Source of the DNA: Citrus sinensis
Taxonomy: Eukaryota > Streptophyta > Magnoliopsida > Sapindales > Rutaceae
NCBI RefSeq assembly: GCF_022201045.2
Contig: NC_068558.1
Span: 6,415,501-6,479,500 of the forward strand
Direction of reading: 5' to 3'
Length of the DNA stretch: 64,000 bases
The position numbers were made by a program, and so were the translations under genes. A model generated the notes under the pieces. The model was not told the DNA's origin. It made no database searches and was given only the letters and a program-made list of their open reading frames with translations. Positions 25,211 to 36,946 of the stretch are shown here, piece by piece; within the stretch, counting starts at the first letter, position 1, and each line of letters begins with the position of its first letter.

Positions 25211-28200
25211 CCAGTGAGTTTTCTGGTTTGCATTTGAGATAATCCTTACCATCACACAAGCTAGGAGTGCCTTCTGCATATTTAACAACGCTGGATGCCT
25301 GGATGAGGTTTCATTTATTAAACCAACTTCATTCAGAGTTTATTGTGGCGATCATGCTGTATAAAAAGGTGTGGAAAGGAAACATAGGGAGCCAAAAAAA
25401 ATTGAAAAAAAAAAAAAAACCACTAACATGATAGGAAGGCTTTTTTTTTTTTTTTCCCTCTGTTTTACTTGTTTCTGTTCCTCTGGAATATTATCATTGT
25501 TCATCTCTCTCAATGTATATAAATTGATTTGAACATGTGCCTGAAAAGGCTAAATTGGAAGTTGGTGAAATTTTGGAATGCAAAGTACTACAATTTGATG
25601 GAATGACCTGTCGTAGCTGATGAATCCTGTAGAATTTCATGTTTTGTAATAGACTAATGGCATCCTTGATTTCTTTCTTGAGACCGGATTGAGTTCATGT
25701 GGGCATATTTCTTCGATGTGATTTTTCCTTTTTTTCACAATCTTAGAGAGTTGTGACCAAATTTTTCCATATGGATGCACAAATATATTAGATTGTATGT
25801 AGTTCAAGAGCCTTGTCGGTAGCTTGTACATTCTCCAATAATGCACCCAGTACAAGATTGGGGCATTGAGTTATTGTTCAATAAATATACCTTACTATAC
25901 TTGAACAAAGTTATTTCTAAGTTTGTATTTCAGTTTCAAAAAATGTCACCAGAATAATGACCTGTCGGATGTATCGCCTCAGATACAAAAAATGAGTATT
26001 CATATTGTATAGTTCATTGGTCTTACATGTTTTATCAATTTTTTTTTTTTTGAATGTCGAGCATATCTTTTGAGTTGGACACTTGATTTTAGAGTTTGTG
26101 TTTGGCAATTCTCATTTTTCAAAAGCTTTAGCAAATTACCCTTAAAGGCTTGTTTGAGATTGTTTTTCAGAGGTTCAAAAGTATTTTTGAAAAGTTAAAA
26201 ATTAATTTTAGTATTTAGTAAATTTTTTTAGAAACCACTTTTAACAAAATCACTCCATCTTACAGTAGATTTTAAAAAATATCGAAAGAGTAGATTTTTA
26301 AAATCTGATTTTAAGAATTATTTTTTATTTATATAATTTCATATATATCATCATGTATATTATAAAAATTCAACATTATCCTTGTTAGTTAAAAAATAAA
26401 ATTATTAACTTTAAAGAAATTATTATTATTATTACCAATTATATTGAGATAACAAATATAAAAGTAAAATTAATAATACAAAATAGTTATTTTAGCTATT
26501 AATTTTTATATATACACAATTAAAAATATTATATAAATATATGTGTATGTAAATAAATTTTATTCAATATTCTATCTAATTTAGTTATTTATATTCTTAC
26601 AGTAGTTTAACGGTAATATTTACTAAATATGTATGACTGATTTTAAAACTCACTGACACTTTCAAGAACAAATTTTGTCAAACTTTTAAATTAATTATTT
26701 CTACATAACAATTAATAGCAATTATGTTAAAAGTTACGTACCGCTTACCCTTCTAATAATAATAATAATAATGATAACAATAGCAAGAAAGAGATCGGCG
26801 TATTCAGTATGTCAACGAGATGTGCTGGATCATCACAAGTGCCATCTGCATTTTCTTGTCATCTTAGCTGGCAAATTATGTCTTTGTCCATTATTCACAC
26901 GACAGACAATGCATACATAGTATACGTAGCTGCCCATATGATATACTAACAAAGGTAAAGCCAAAAATATTGTCAAGTTTCTTCTAATCGGAAAAAAAAA
27001 AAAAACAAATATTTTTAATAGTTTTAGTTTCATGATACAGTTTTTTTTTTTAAATAAAAAAAAATTGCATGATTGATGATGATAGACAATAAAAAAAAAA
27101 AATAATGATGACATGAAGTACGAGTATGTGGAATTATTAGAGCTAATAAGCTGGAGCCTGGAGGGAGCCGAGCAATCTTACCTTAATTGATATTTGATTG
27201 TTACACAGAATTAAAACCACATCCTCTCAAGTCAAAGTCCTTCTCCAGCACTCATCAAATCTTTATGCACATTTCTGGTCGCGTTTGAGTCACGAATTAT
27301 CCCCCGTGCCCTGTGACGCACATTATGGTGTTTGATTTTTTTGGTTAAATGACAAGCTCCTCCAGCATAATTACGTGGGAGCATATGTCACATGCAAAAC
27401 AGCTCCAAGATCCACAACAATTATTTTGTTTGACGTAGCAAGCTAATGATAGCAACGGCATAATTGCTATCCATGTAACATAGGCATAAATATTCAGATG
27501 TTTACTCGAACAACACTATCAATTTGGATCTTTCACAAGCAATTATCTACTCATAAAATTGTACTAACAAGCGCGTAGATCAGTTAGTATATGATTGTTC
27601 TAATTTAACTAAAATCCTCGATTTGAATTTTAAAAATACAGCTGCGTTAAATATTTGTTGTGAGAGTTTTACCACTTTAGTGGTTTTACCTAACTAAAAT
27701 CTGAATTAGTCGGGACTTAATGTGATCTTCGAATATCAGATGATTTAATACAAAAAAAAAATTAGCTTTACTATAGTGTGAGCAACCAAGAACACTGGAT
27801 AATTACCCTACAAAATCATTTGATTATTTTGAAAATCTCTGTTTTGCCTAAGAGTCTGCTTCGCGCACACAAATTAAGCAAAGGCATCTCTGCCTTCACA
27901 AACAACCTGATCATCGTGTATAGCGCTGGCAAAAAAAGTATTATGCTGCAGTGCTGTGAGACGTTGACATGGGCATATTCGGAATTAAAGAAAATAAAAG
28001 AAGGATGCGTAACTGATGGGGACCACCTTTGATGTGGACCATACAAACGGGATCGTATGGATCTGGTAAAGACCATTTGGCTTTGTTTCTGTTTTTTAGG
28101 TAGAATTAGCAAGTGCTTTCAGATACCTAAGTTGATCACACCGTTTATTCTATTTTATGTTTATAATCAACGGTCATTAAAATAGTGTCAGGATGGCCTC

Positions 28201-28619
28201 GGAATCAGATAAATGTGCGTACCTTCTCCAAAAAAGAAAAATAATGCGCGCACTAACCTCCTCGCTTCTGTGTATTTTTCGGACCGATTGATGCCATATT
28301 GCCATCCCACCATACTTAGTCAAATGCTACCGGACCAAAGTTTAAAGCCAAAGTAAAAAAAAAAAAGAGGTAAAAAAGGGTAAAAATTATTGTTACGAGT
28401 TGTACAAGAGCAATTTAAAAAAAAAAATTGGAATGATACATACATACATATATGTATTTCATTTTAATTAAGAATATTAAAAAAAAGGGGAGGAGGGGGA
28501 AACCACCCATGGGTTTGCGAAAAGGGATTCATTCAATCCCATGGTTTGGTTATGTATCCACATTGCATGATCTGATTTGGATGGTGCCATTTAAAGCTTC
28601 TTTGCTTATTTGATTCATC
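25211..28619. other. Intergenic DNA between the TVP38-like gene and a retroelement block
   Basis: Contains the 3' UTR of the upstream gene, long A/T homopolymers, a short AAT/TAA microsatellite near 26755-26775 and very AT-rich DNA at 26130-26720. Frames such as 27778-28032 have no recognisable motif. No gene called. Confidence 0.55.
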
Positions 28620-28656
28620 ATTAATAACAAAGTTTGTGTGTGTGTTTACTTTAATT
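28620..28656. repeat. Left copy of a 37-bp direct repeat flanking a retroelement block
   Basis: This 37-base sequence (begins ATTAATAACAAAGTTTGTG, ends TTTACTTTAATT) occurs again, identical, at 32702-32738. The 4045 bases between the copies are retrotransposon-derived. Integrase-made target duplications are only 4-6 bp, so this repeat needs another explanation. Confidence 0.95.
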
Positions 28657-31322
28657 TATATGCTCCTGGTCCAGTGGCTCGTATCACTCGGTATGGGTCT
28701 TCCCACTTTGGGCCAAGAGCGCCATGGTTAGGATTCCTGGTATTCTGGTTCACCTTCCTAAGTACCCAATTTCCTGCTCGGAACTGCCTCACACGTACAT
28801 TCTTATTGTAATAACGCATGACCCTTTGCTGACATTGGGCCACTTTCTGCGAGGCCCCTTCCCTTTTCTCCTCCAGCAGGTCTAGGCTTAAGCAGATCTG
28901 CTCGTCATTTTGCTCCTCAACGAAATGTTCCGTTCTATGTGTCCCCACTCCAATCTCTGCTGGGATTACCGCCTCATGACCAAAAGCTAAAGCGAACGGT
29001 GTTTCTCCTATGGCGGTTTTGTGAGTTGTCCTGTAGGCCCACAGTACCCCTGATAGCTCGTCAACCCAAGCTCCCTTCTTCTCCCCCAATCTAGTCTTTA
29101 GGAGCTTCTTTATCACCTTGTTGGCTGCTTCCACTTGCCCGTTTGCCTGGGGGTGTGCGGGGGTGCAGAACTTCAGGTCCACCCCTAGGTTTCGGCAAAA
29201 TTCCCTGAAGTTGCCGTTGTCAAATTGCCTCCCATTGTCTGTGATGATGGCGTAGGGGATCCCATATCTGCAGATGATGTTTTTCCAAATAAAATCTGTT
29301 GTCTTCCTCTCTGTGATCTGGCTGAGGACTCCTACTTCCACCCACTTGGTGAAGTAGTCTATTGCCACGATTGCATGTGTCGCCGCTCCTCGTCCCTTAG
29401 GTAATAGACCAATCAAGTCGATTCCCCATTGAGCGAAAGGCCATGGGGATGTCATAGCCGTCAGTTTCTCCGGTGGTTGTGCAGGAACCTCGGAGAAGCT
29501 TTGGCATGTTTTACAATTCTTGGCCATCCTTTTGGCATCCTGGTGCATGGTTGGCCAGAAGTATCCTTGCCGGAGTGCCTTGAAGGCTAAAGTTCTTGCT
29601 CCCGAGTGATTGCCGCATATTCCCTCATGAATCTCTCTCAGCACATAATCCGCCTCCTCATCATCCAAACATCTCAAAAGGGGCAAGGTGAACCCTCGGC
29701 GGTACAGCACTCCATCCAGTAGTGTATACCTTGCTGCTTGGCATTTTAATTTTCTTGCTTGCCTTTTGTCCTCTGGTAAAACTCCATCGCGGACATATGC
29801 GCGAATCGGGTCCATCCAGGATTCTCCAATACTTACTCTCATCACCTCTGCTTCTTCCTCAATACTTGGTGAGGTCCTGACCTCTAGTGGAACTGACTTC
29901 GGTAATTTGGGATCTGCAAAGGCTGCCATCCTGGTCCAGCATATCGGCTCGGAAATTCTCATTCCGGGATATCTGCTTTACCTCCACTGCTTGGAAAAGC
30001 CCAACCATCTGCTTGGCCTTCTTTAAATAAAGACCCATCTTCTCTCCCCTTGCTTGGAACTGATCATTGAGCTGATTACACACCAGTTGGGAATCTGCTC
30101 GGATTTCTACCCTCTCTGCTCTTAGAGCGTGTGCAAGTCCGAGCCCGGTGATAAAGGCCTCATATTCAGCTTGGTTGTTTGTGAGCTGAAATTCGAACTT
30201 CACCGCATATGTTATCTCGGTTCCCTCTGGGCTCCGTATTACAACTCCTGCTCCGGATCCTTGCTCACTACATGATCCGTCAACCATTACCAGCCATATC
30301 TCCTTTGAATCCTCTTGCTCTACCGGTTGCTCCTCTTGGACCTTTTCCCCCGGTTCAACACGGTCCACCATAAAATCTATCAGGGCTTGGGCCTTGATTG
30401 CTCCTCGGGGCCTGTAGGACAGGTCAAATTCGCTCAGCTCCACGGACCATTTTGCTAACCGACCAGACGCATCTAGTTTTTGAAGTACTTGCCGAAGTGG
30501 CTGGTCAGTCATCACAACGATCTGGTGGGCTTGGAAGTATGGTCGGAGTTTGCGTGCTGCCGTTATCAAAGCCAGCGCCCACTTTTCCATTAGTGGATAT
30601 CTGGTTTCTGCGTCCACCAGGGCCTTGCTTGTGTAGTATACCGGGTGTTGCTTCCCTTCTACTTCCCTGACTAAGACCGAGCTGGTAGCCTGCTTAGAGA
30701 TTGCCAAGTATAAGAGCAGCTGGTCACCCTCTCTCGGAGTTGATAGTAACTGGGCGTGGGCTAGATATTCCTTCAGCTGTCCAAATGCCCCCTCGCATTC
30801 TGGTGTCCATTCCATCTTCTTCCCTTTCTTTATGACTTGGAAGAAAGGGTGACATTTATCAGTGGCTCGCGAAATGAATCGGTTCAATGCTGCCAACTTT
30901 CCCGTAAGGCTCTGCACCTCCTTAACTGTTCGTGGGGACCTCATTTCTATCACCGCCCGTATCTTTTCTGGGTTGGCTTCAATACCTCGATGGCTTACCG
31001 GGTATCCCAAAAATTTGCCCGAGCTGACCCCAAATGCACATTTCTCCGGGTTCAGCTTCATTTTGTACCTCCTCAGCAATTCGAAAGTCTCTTCCAAGTG
31101 CTTCACATGGTCTTTCGGTTCTCTTGACTTGGTGATCATATCGTCCACATATACTTCCATAGTGCGACCGATCAATGGTTTGAAGACCTTGTTCACTAAC
31201 CTCTGATAGGTAGCTCCTGCATTTTTCAGGCCAAAGGGCATCACCCTGTAACAAAACAAACCCATGTTAGTTATAAATGTGGTGCTTTCCTCATCCTGCT
31301 CGTTCATGGGTATCTCTGCCAT
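28657..31322 (-). pseudogene. Truncated Ty3/gypsy (Tat lineage) pol: RT, RNase H, second RNase H, integrase
   Basis: Read on the minus strand from 31322. Reverse transcriptase has MPFGLKNAGATYQRLVN and the catalytic YVDD motif. RNase H follows (VYYTSKALVDAETRYP). A second RNase H-like domain (WLVMVDGSCSEQGSGAGVV) is the extra domain typical of the Tat lineage. Integrase has the H-H-C-C zinc region (CGNHSG... CKTCQSF), the catalytic region with GIDLIG and TDNGRQFD, and a Glu in NGQVEAANK. The two long frames (31322-29859 and 29962-28646) overlap: a single extra base near 29945, between the second RNase H and the integrase, shifts the frame. The reading stops abruptly at the 37-bp repeat (28656) after GPGAYKL, so the integrase C-terminus is lost; the 5' end lacks the start of RT. 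It cannot be functional as it stands but is young, with few lesions. Confidence 0.92.
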
Positions 31323-31443
31323 GGGGAGGACCTACACTACTGGAGGGGCCTAAGTAATCAGTGGGTATTGGCACATTGAGGCCCGAGTCCCCTGACTCTT
31401 CATCACCCTCATCAACAAGTAACTTTCTTTTCCGGTTTGACAT
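31291..31443 (-). pseudogene. Remnant start of an upstream retroelement frame fused to RT
   Basis: On the minus strand an ATG at 31443 opens a 50-codon frame starting MSNRKRKLLVDEGDEESGDS. It overlaps, in another frame, the beginning of the RT homology at about 31320. It looks like the N-terminus of the element's first open frame (gag side) brought next to RT by a large internal deletion that removed the rest of gag, protease and the first part of RT. Assignment to gag is inferred from position only. Confidence 0.4.
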
Positions 31444-32009
31444 ATCGGAATTTCAAAAGAGCACCAAAACAAACCCAAGTGCACGGATACAAAAAGGGAC
31501 AACACAGGACCCAAACAACAACAGCCAAAGAAAAGGTTAAAGGTTATACCTGGAATAGACTGACACTGATAGCGCTGCCGCGACAAAGAAAACACTCAGC
31601 AAATGGATACTCCGAACGCTGGAAGTAGTGAGCAAAGTTCAGAGAATTTTGGTTAACGGCGGAGAAACGAATAACAAGATGATGATGACTCCAGTATAGG
31701 GATTTGAAACGAAAAGGGGGAAATGGAAGCATTTAAGTGATGGGATATGCCAGCTCACCCCCCCATATATCGAGGACGGATAGCCCGTCGTTTCAAATTT
31801 CAAATACGAAGAGTCTGGAGAGGCCACGTCACCAACCGTTACAAGAGGCCAGGTTAGATATAAGCCCAGATATGCAATGGACATGTTCATTTAGGCCCAT
31901 GCTCAGGTCGGAGTCTCCCCAGAAGAGAAGCTCCCCGGCTGGTGAGATTTAACCATCAGTTTCTGCTCTTAACTCATTTCACTCGCCAGACCAGAAACTG
32001 GGGGACTGG
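31444..32009. mobile_element. Retroelement-derived untranslated region with polypurine-like tract
   Basis: No coding frame with recognisable motifs on either strand. The right end carries a purine-rich, plus-strand sequence (CAGAAACTGGGGGACT, about 31992-32006) directly before the LTR-like sequence, as polypurine tracts do before a 3' LTR. The region is GC-richer than host DNA here, like the retroelement on either side. Confidence 0.4.
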
Positions 32010-32650
32010 TGTTGAGTACATAAATGTTGAGTACATAAAGGCACCAAGTCAGCCATGCTACTGTTTCCGCCCCGGCACGGACCATTTCAGCTAAGCGGTA
32101 CGAGCAGAACACGGGGGCAAACATGAGCCGATCAGAGATGGTGCAACCAGGGGAACATACCGACCAGAAGTATATGCCGAGCCAATACTCATCCCCAGGA
32201 AAGCGGGAACACGATCCCACAAGATCGCGGTAGTTGCGCTTCTCCCAGAACGGTTGAAGGACACACGAGATCCACGTTTGCCCACAATGTAACAGTTAGA
32301 GCTCCATGAGGGGCTACCACCACCCGAAAAAGGAGGGATAAGGGGCAAACGGAAAACGTGGGACAAAGGGCGGCTATAAAAGAGAAAGCCATCGAAGAAG
32401 AAAAAGGAAAAAAGAAAATGGAGAGAGGGGAAACGCTGCGAAATTGCAACCAGGCCATTTCCTTACAAATTTCTTAAATCCATATTACACTGTTTTCCCG
32501 TAAATACCTTGTGCTAACTTAGGCATCGGAGGGTTTACGCTGGCAAAACCACCGGCGTCTCTGATCCGTTTTTGCTGAACGCAGGTCTAGTGAGAGAGGG
32601 AAGGGCGATTCCAACCCCAGTGGTTCGAGTGACAGTTGATAACACAAACG
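32010..32650 (+). mobile_element. LTR-like sequence (plus orientation) of a Tat-type element
   Basis: Starts TGTTGAGTACATAAA (a 15-base word repeated at once). A TATA box TATAAAA lies at 32375-32381. The R/U5-like part has ATCGGAGGGTTTACGCTGGC and AAAACCACCGGCGTCTCTGA (about 32525-32574). The same signature occurs at 44.7 kb and 63.75 kb. A degenerate primer-binding-like stretch TTGGTGACAGAATCTGG follows at about 32651. The LTR faces the opposite way from the pol genes to its left, so block 28657-32701 is a composite of two differently oriented pieces. The exact 3' boundary is uncertain. Confidence 0.6.
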
Positions 32651-32701
32651 TTGGTGACAGAATCTGGTCGGTCCAAGGGCGAGTAGATTTCAGCATCAAC
32701 A

Positions 32702-32738
32702 ATTAATAACAAAGTTTGTGTGTGTGTTTACTTTAATT
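32702..32738. repeat. Right copy of the 37-bp direct repeat
   Basis: Identical to 28620-28656; bounds the retroelement block on the right. The bases outside the two copies differ. Confidence 0.95.
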
Positions 32739-32830
32739 ATCTGTCTTATTTAAGGACCAAATTCAGGTGCTGGTCAAGCAATTTCAATTTTGGCCAACTC
32801 ATTTCCCAAATAATAATAATAATAAAATAA

Positions 32831-33032
32831 GAGTAATGATACAGCCACAAACTCTTGTACAAATTTATTTTGTACAAACTGACGTGGCATTAATTCATCG
32901 GTTGAATGAAAATATAAATTAATAAAAATAAATCATGTGGGCCAAGTGATATTTAATTTAACCAATCTTATCATGCCACATCAGTTTGTACAAAATAAGT
33001 TTGTATAAGAATTTGTGACTGTATCATTACTC
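32831..33032. mobile_element. Mutator-like MITE with ~60-bp terminal inverted repeats and 9-bp target duplication
   Basis: The first ~60 bases (begin GAGTAATGATACAGCCACAA) and last ~60 bases are inverted repeats with about six mismatches. They share GAGTAATGATACAG, TTATTTTGTACAAACTGA and GTGGCAT. The interior is about 80 bases and non-coding. Identical 9-base sequences ATAAAATAA abut both ends (32822-32830 and 33033-33041), the target-site length made by Mutator-type transposases. The flank is AT-rich, so the duplication alone is not decisive, but the long inverted repeats are clear. It lies about 1.2 kb upstream of the LRR receptor kinase start. Confidence 0.85.
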
Positions 33033-33041
33033 ATAAAATAA

Positions 33042-34202
33042 AAAAAGAGGACAAATTCCAGAATGTATCTGAGGCGTCGGCAAGAGTTTTGCAATTGTTA
33101 AAAAGGAAAAAAATTGAATAAAAAATAATAACTTTAGGTATAAAATATTCAATCGTATTTGGGTTATACTTTGAAAAAGTTAAAAACATCAGAGAATTAA
33201 TTAATTAATTTTTTGGTTTTATACGCAAAGAATTTATCCTTAATATATATAATATTACGAAAAAGAAAAGAAAAGAAGAAAACTAGACGTCTCGTCTACC
33301 CGCAAGCAAAAACATAAAGAAAGAAAATAAAGTCTCAATCAAAACGGATAGAAGAAAAGCAAAAGTTGAATGCAAAGAAAAGAGCAACTCAGTCAACAAA
33401 ACCGAGAAACATAAAAGCCACTTCCTTCACTTGTTCTTCTCTTTTGCTATTCATCATCATCATCATCATCTTCACCTTCTTCTTCTTCTTCTCACTTATT
33501 CTCTCTCTCACTCAGTAGCTGCTAAATGCTAATAATGTCGAGGAGGTATCGGCTTGTTGGTGGTTGGTGAAAGAGAATAAATGCTCGACTCAGGACAAGC
33601 ACGTACAGGACCTACTCACACAAAGAGTTTCATCTCTCTTTCTTTATTCAAAAATCATAATAAATCATAATACGAGTGCTTCTTAACTCTGAAGATTGCC
33701 CTCACATTAAGGCACAGTAACACAACGGACCTGCACATGGTGCCAATATAAACACATTAATACTATGCAGAGAGATAGATGTACTTTTTTATAGGTAGTT
33801 ATTAAATTGCCTCACCTGCTACCTTTCCAGCAAAGCCACACTCTGTTTCCATTTCATTATCGTTTAGTTTACTCCCCAATCCCATACATACTTGTCTCTA
33901 CCCTTCATTTCTTCTTCTTTTTAAGCTCTCTCATTGCTTCGAAAATTCAATCTTCTCCGCTCTACCCCCCCAAGTTAATAAAATAACCCCAGATCTTCCT
34001 TTTGAGTATTGACTTGGGAGTATCATTTTGTTGACACGAATGTGTTCATATTGTGATGCACAAGGAACTGAAAAATGGGTTTTTTTATTCTTTACGCTAT
34101 GATTGCGATGTGGCCACTGTAATGATGTAGATCTTTACTCAGGTTGGATTCAAGCATTCATAATGCCAAACGGGTAGATCCATTTTTCATTTAGTTTCGA
34201 GC
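33042..34202 (+). promoter_or_regulatory. Promoter and long 5' leader region of the LRR receptor gene
   Basis: No coding frame. CT-rich microsatellite-like DNA (ATC/TTC runs at 33448-33495) and pyrimidine-rich tracts (33840-33960) are typical of plant promoters and leaders. The leader may contain a 5' UTR intron, but no unambiguous pair of splice sites was fixed. Confidence 0.4.
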
Positions 34203-36946
34203 ATGAGAAGGATTCGACAATTTGTTCTTCCTCATGCTCTTTTATTCTTGATTTTTACTTCTCTTGGAGTCAGTTCAGCTTCAGCCGCAACTGATAAGGA
34301 AATATTGTTGCAGTTCAAAGGTAACATCACTGATGATCCTCACAACAAATTGGCTTCATGGGTTTCAAGTGGCAATCCTTGTGAAAATTTCAAGGGTGTG
34401 TTTTGCAACCCGGATGGTTTTGTAGACAAGATTGTCCTGTGGAACTTCAGCCTTGGAGGAGTTCTGTCTCCAGCTTTGTCTGGTTTGAAGTCCTTGAGGG
34501 TCTTGACATTGTTTGGCAATCGATTTACAGGTAATCTTCCACAGGAGTATGCTGAAATGCAAACATTGTGGAAGATAAATGTGAGTTCTAACGCACTTTC
34601 TGGGTCAATACCAGAATTTATTGGTGATTTACCAAATATAAGGCTGCTTGATTTGTCAAGGAATAGTTATAGTGGAGAGATTCCTTTTGCTTTGTTCAAG
34701 TATTGTTATAAGACCAAGTTTGTTTCTTTGTCTCACAACAATCTTTCTGGTTCAATTCCTTTATCTATTGCCAATTGTACTTATCTTGAAGGGTTTGATT
34801 TCTCTTTCAACAATCTTAGCGGTGAATTGCCATCTCAAATTTGCAATATTCCTGTACTGGATTTTATATCCGTGAGAGGCAACGCATTGACAGGGACTGT
34901 CGAAGAGCAATTTTCCCAGTGCCAGAGCATAAAGAATTTGGATCTTAGCAGCAATTTGTTCATTGGCTTGGCTCCATTTGGGGTTCTTGGATTAAAGAAT
35001 ATTAGTTATTTCAATGTGTCGCATAATGGCTTCCATGGGGAGATCCCTGAGGTTGGCATTTGTGGTGAAGGAATGCAAGTTTTTGATGCTTCTTGGAATG
35101 AGTTCGATGGAGTGATTCCATTGAGCATTACAAATTGTCGAAACCTTAAGGTTTTGGATTTGGGGTTTAACAGACTGATTGGGAGTATCCCAACTGGGAT
35201 TACTGATCTGAGGAGGCTTTTGAAGATCAGTTTGGCCAACAATTCCATTGGTGGGATAATCCCCCCAAACTTGGGAAGCATTGAGCTTCTTGAGGTTTTG
35301 GATTTGCACAATCTCAATCTTCGTGGAGAAGTTCCTGATGATATAAGCAATTGCCGGTTTCTCCTCTTGCTGTGAGTACAAAAACTATCTTAAAATACTC
35401 TAAATTATATGCAACAATTGGTTCAATAATGTCTGAGAAACTTCTAATATCTTGTTGCAGGGATGTTTCTGGTAATGCTTTAGGGGGAGACATTCCTCAA
35501 ACCTTATATAACATGACATATTTAAAAATCCTTGATTTACATCAAAATCATCTTAATGGAAGCATTCCACCCAGTCTAGGAAACTTGTCCAATCTCCAAG
35601 TGCTTGATCTGTCACAAAATTCACTTTCCGGTTCAATCCCTTCTTCCTTAGGAAATTTGAGAAATCTAACACATTTCAATCTTTCCTCCAACAACCTCTC
35701 CGGTACTATTCCCTCAACCATACAACATTTTGGTGTATCAGCATTTTTAAACAATACTGGACTCTGTGGTCCTCCTTTGGAGACTTCCTGCTCAGGAAGA
35801 GGCAAGGGTATGACACCAACATCAAAGAATCCAAAAGTTCTTAGTGTTTCAGCTATTGTTGCAATTGTCGCAGCAGCATTGATCCTTGCTGGGGTTTGTG
35901 TGGTAACCATCATGAACATCAAGGCACGCAGGAGGAAGAGGGATGATGAGACGATGGTTGTTGAGGGCACACCACTGGGTTCAACGGATTCAAATGTTAT
36001 AATTGGGAAGTTGGTTCTCTTCAGTAAGAGTCTGCCTTCAAAGTATGAAGATTGGGAGGCCGGCACCAAAGCATTGCTTGACAAGGAGTGCCTCATAGGT
36101 GGTGGCTCAATAGGATCTGTATATAGAGCCAGCTTCGAAGGTGGGGTTTCAATTGCAGTAAAAAAGCTGGAGACATTAGGAAGGATTAGAAACCAAGAAG
36201 AATTTGAGCTAGAAATTGGACGGTTAAGCAACATTCGACACTTCAACTTGGTAGCATTTCAAGGTTACTATTGGTCCTCGACAATGCAGTTGATTCTGTC
36301 TGAATTTGTTCCAAAAGGGAACTTGTATGATAATCTACATGGGGTTAATTATCCAGGTACCAGTACTGGTGGTATTGGCAATCCTGAACTGCACTGGTCT
36401 AGGCGGTTTCACATTGCTCTTGGGACAGCAAGAGCACTTTCTTACCTTCACCATGACTGTAAACCTCCAATACTTCATCTCAACCTCAAGTCTACTAACA
36501 TACTGTTAGATGAAAATTATGAACCTAAGTTATCCGACTATGGTTTAGCTAAACTGCTTCCCATTTTGGACAACTATGGTTTAACTAAATTCCACAATGC
36601 AGTCGGGTATGTTGCACCGGAGTTGGCTCAGAGTCTGAGGTTGAGTGATAAATGTGATGTTTATAGCTTTGGGGTGATCCTTCTGGAGCTGGTTACAGGG
36701 AGGAAACCGGTGGAGAGTCCTACTACAAATGAGGTGGTGGTCTTGTGTGAATATGTTAGAGAACTGTTGGAGAGGGGTTCTGCTTCAGCCTGTTTCGACA
36801 GAAGCTTAAGGGGTTTTGCAGAAAATGAATTGATTCAGGTTATGAAGTTGGGGCTAATTTGTACATCAGAGGTTCCTTCAAGAAGACCGAGCATGGCTGA
36901 AGTAGTTCAAGTGCTTGAGTCCATAAGAAATGGACTGGGATCATAG
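34203..36946 (+). CDS. LRR receptor-like kinase (At1g12460/At1g62950 type), atypical kinase
   Basis: Two exons, 34203-35371 and 35461-36946, joined in phase 2, encode 884 residues. Order: signal peptide (1-28), LRRNT_2 cap with PCENFKGVFCN, about sixteen leucine-rich repeats of the plant LxxLDLSxNxLSGxIP type to ~480, a paired-Cys cap (LCGPPLETSC), membrane segment 516-538, basic juxtamembrane stop (KARRRKR), kinase-like domain ~600-880. The ATP-binding lysine is present (K624 in IAVKK), but the catalytic loop reads HLNLKSTN (729-736) instead of HRDLKxxN and the Mg loop is DYG (749-751) instead of DFG. Loss of the catalytic Asp predicts a signalling pseudokinase. I recall the same HLN and DYG in Arabidopsis At1g12460, so this is a family trait. 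The protein would act at the plasma membrane, probably as a co-receptor or scaffold; the ligand is unknown. Confidence 0.93.

Noticed and set aside
28646-31322. Several plus-strand frames of 90-114 codons inside the retroelement
   Set aside because: They mirror the minus-strand RT and integrase genes and carry no motifs of their own.
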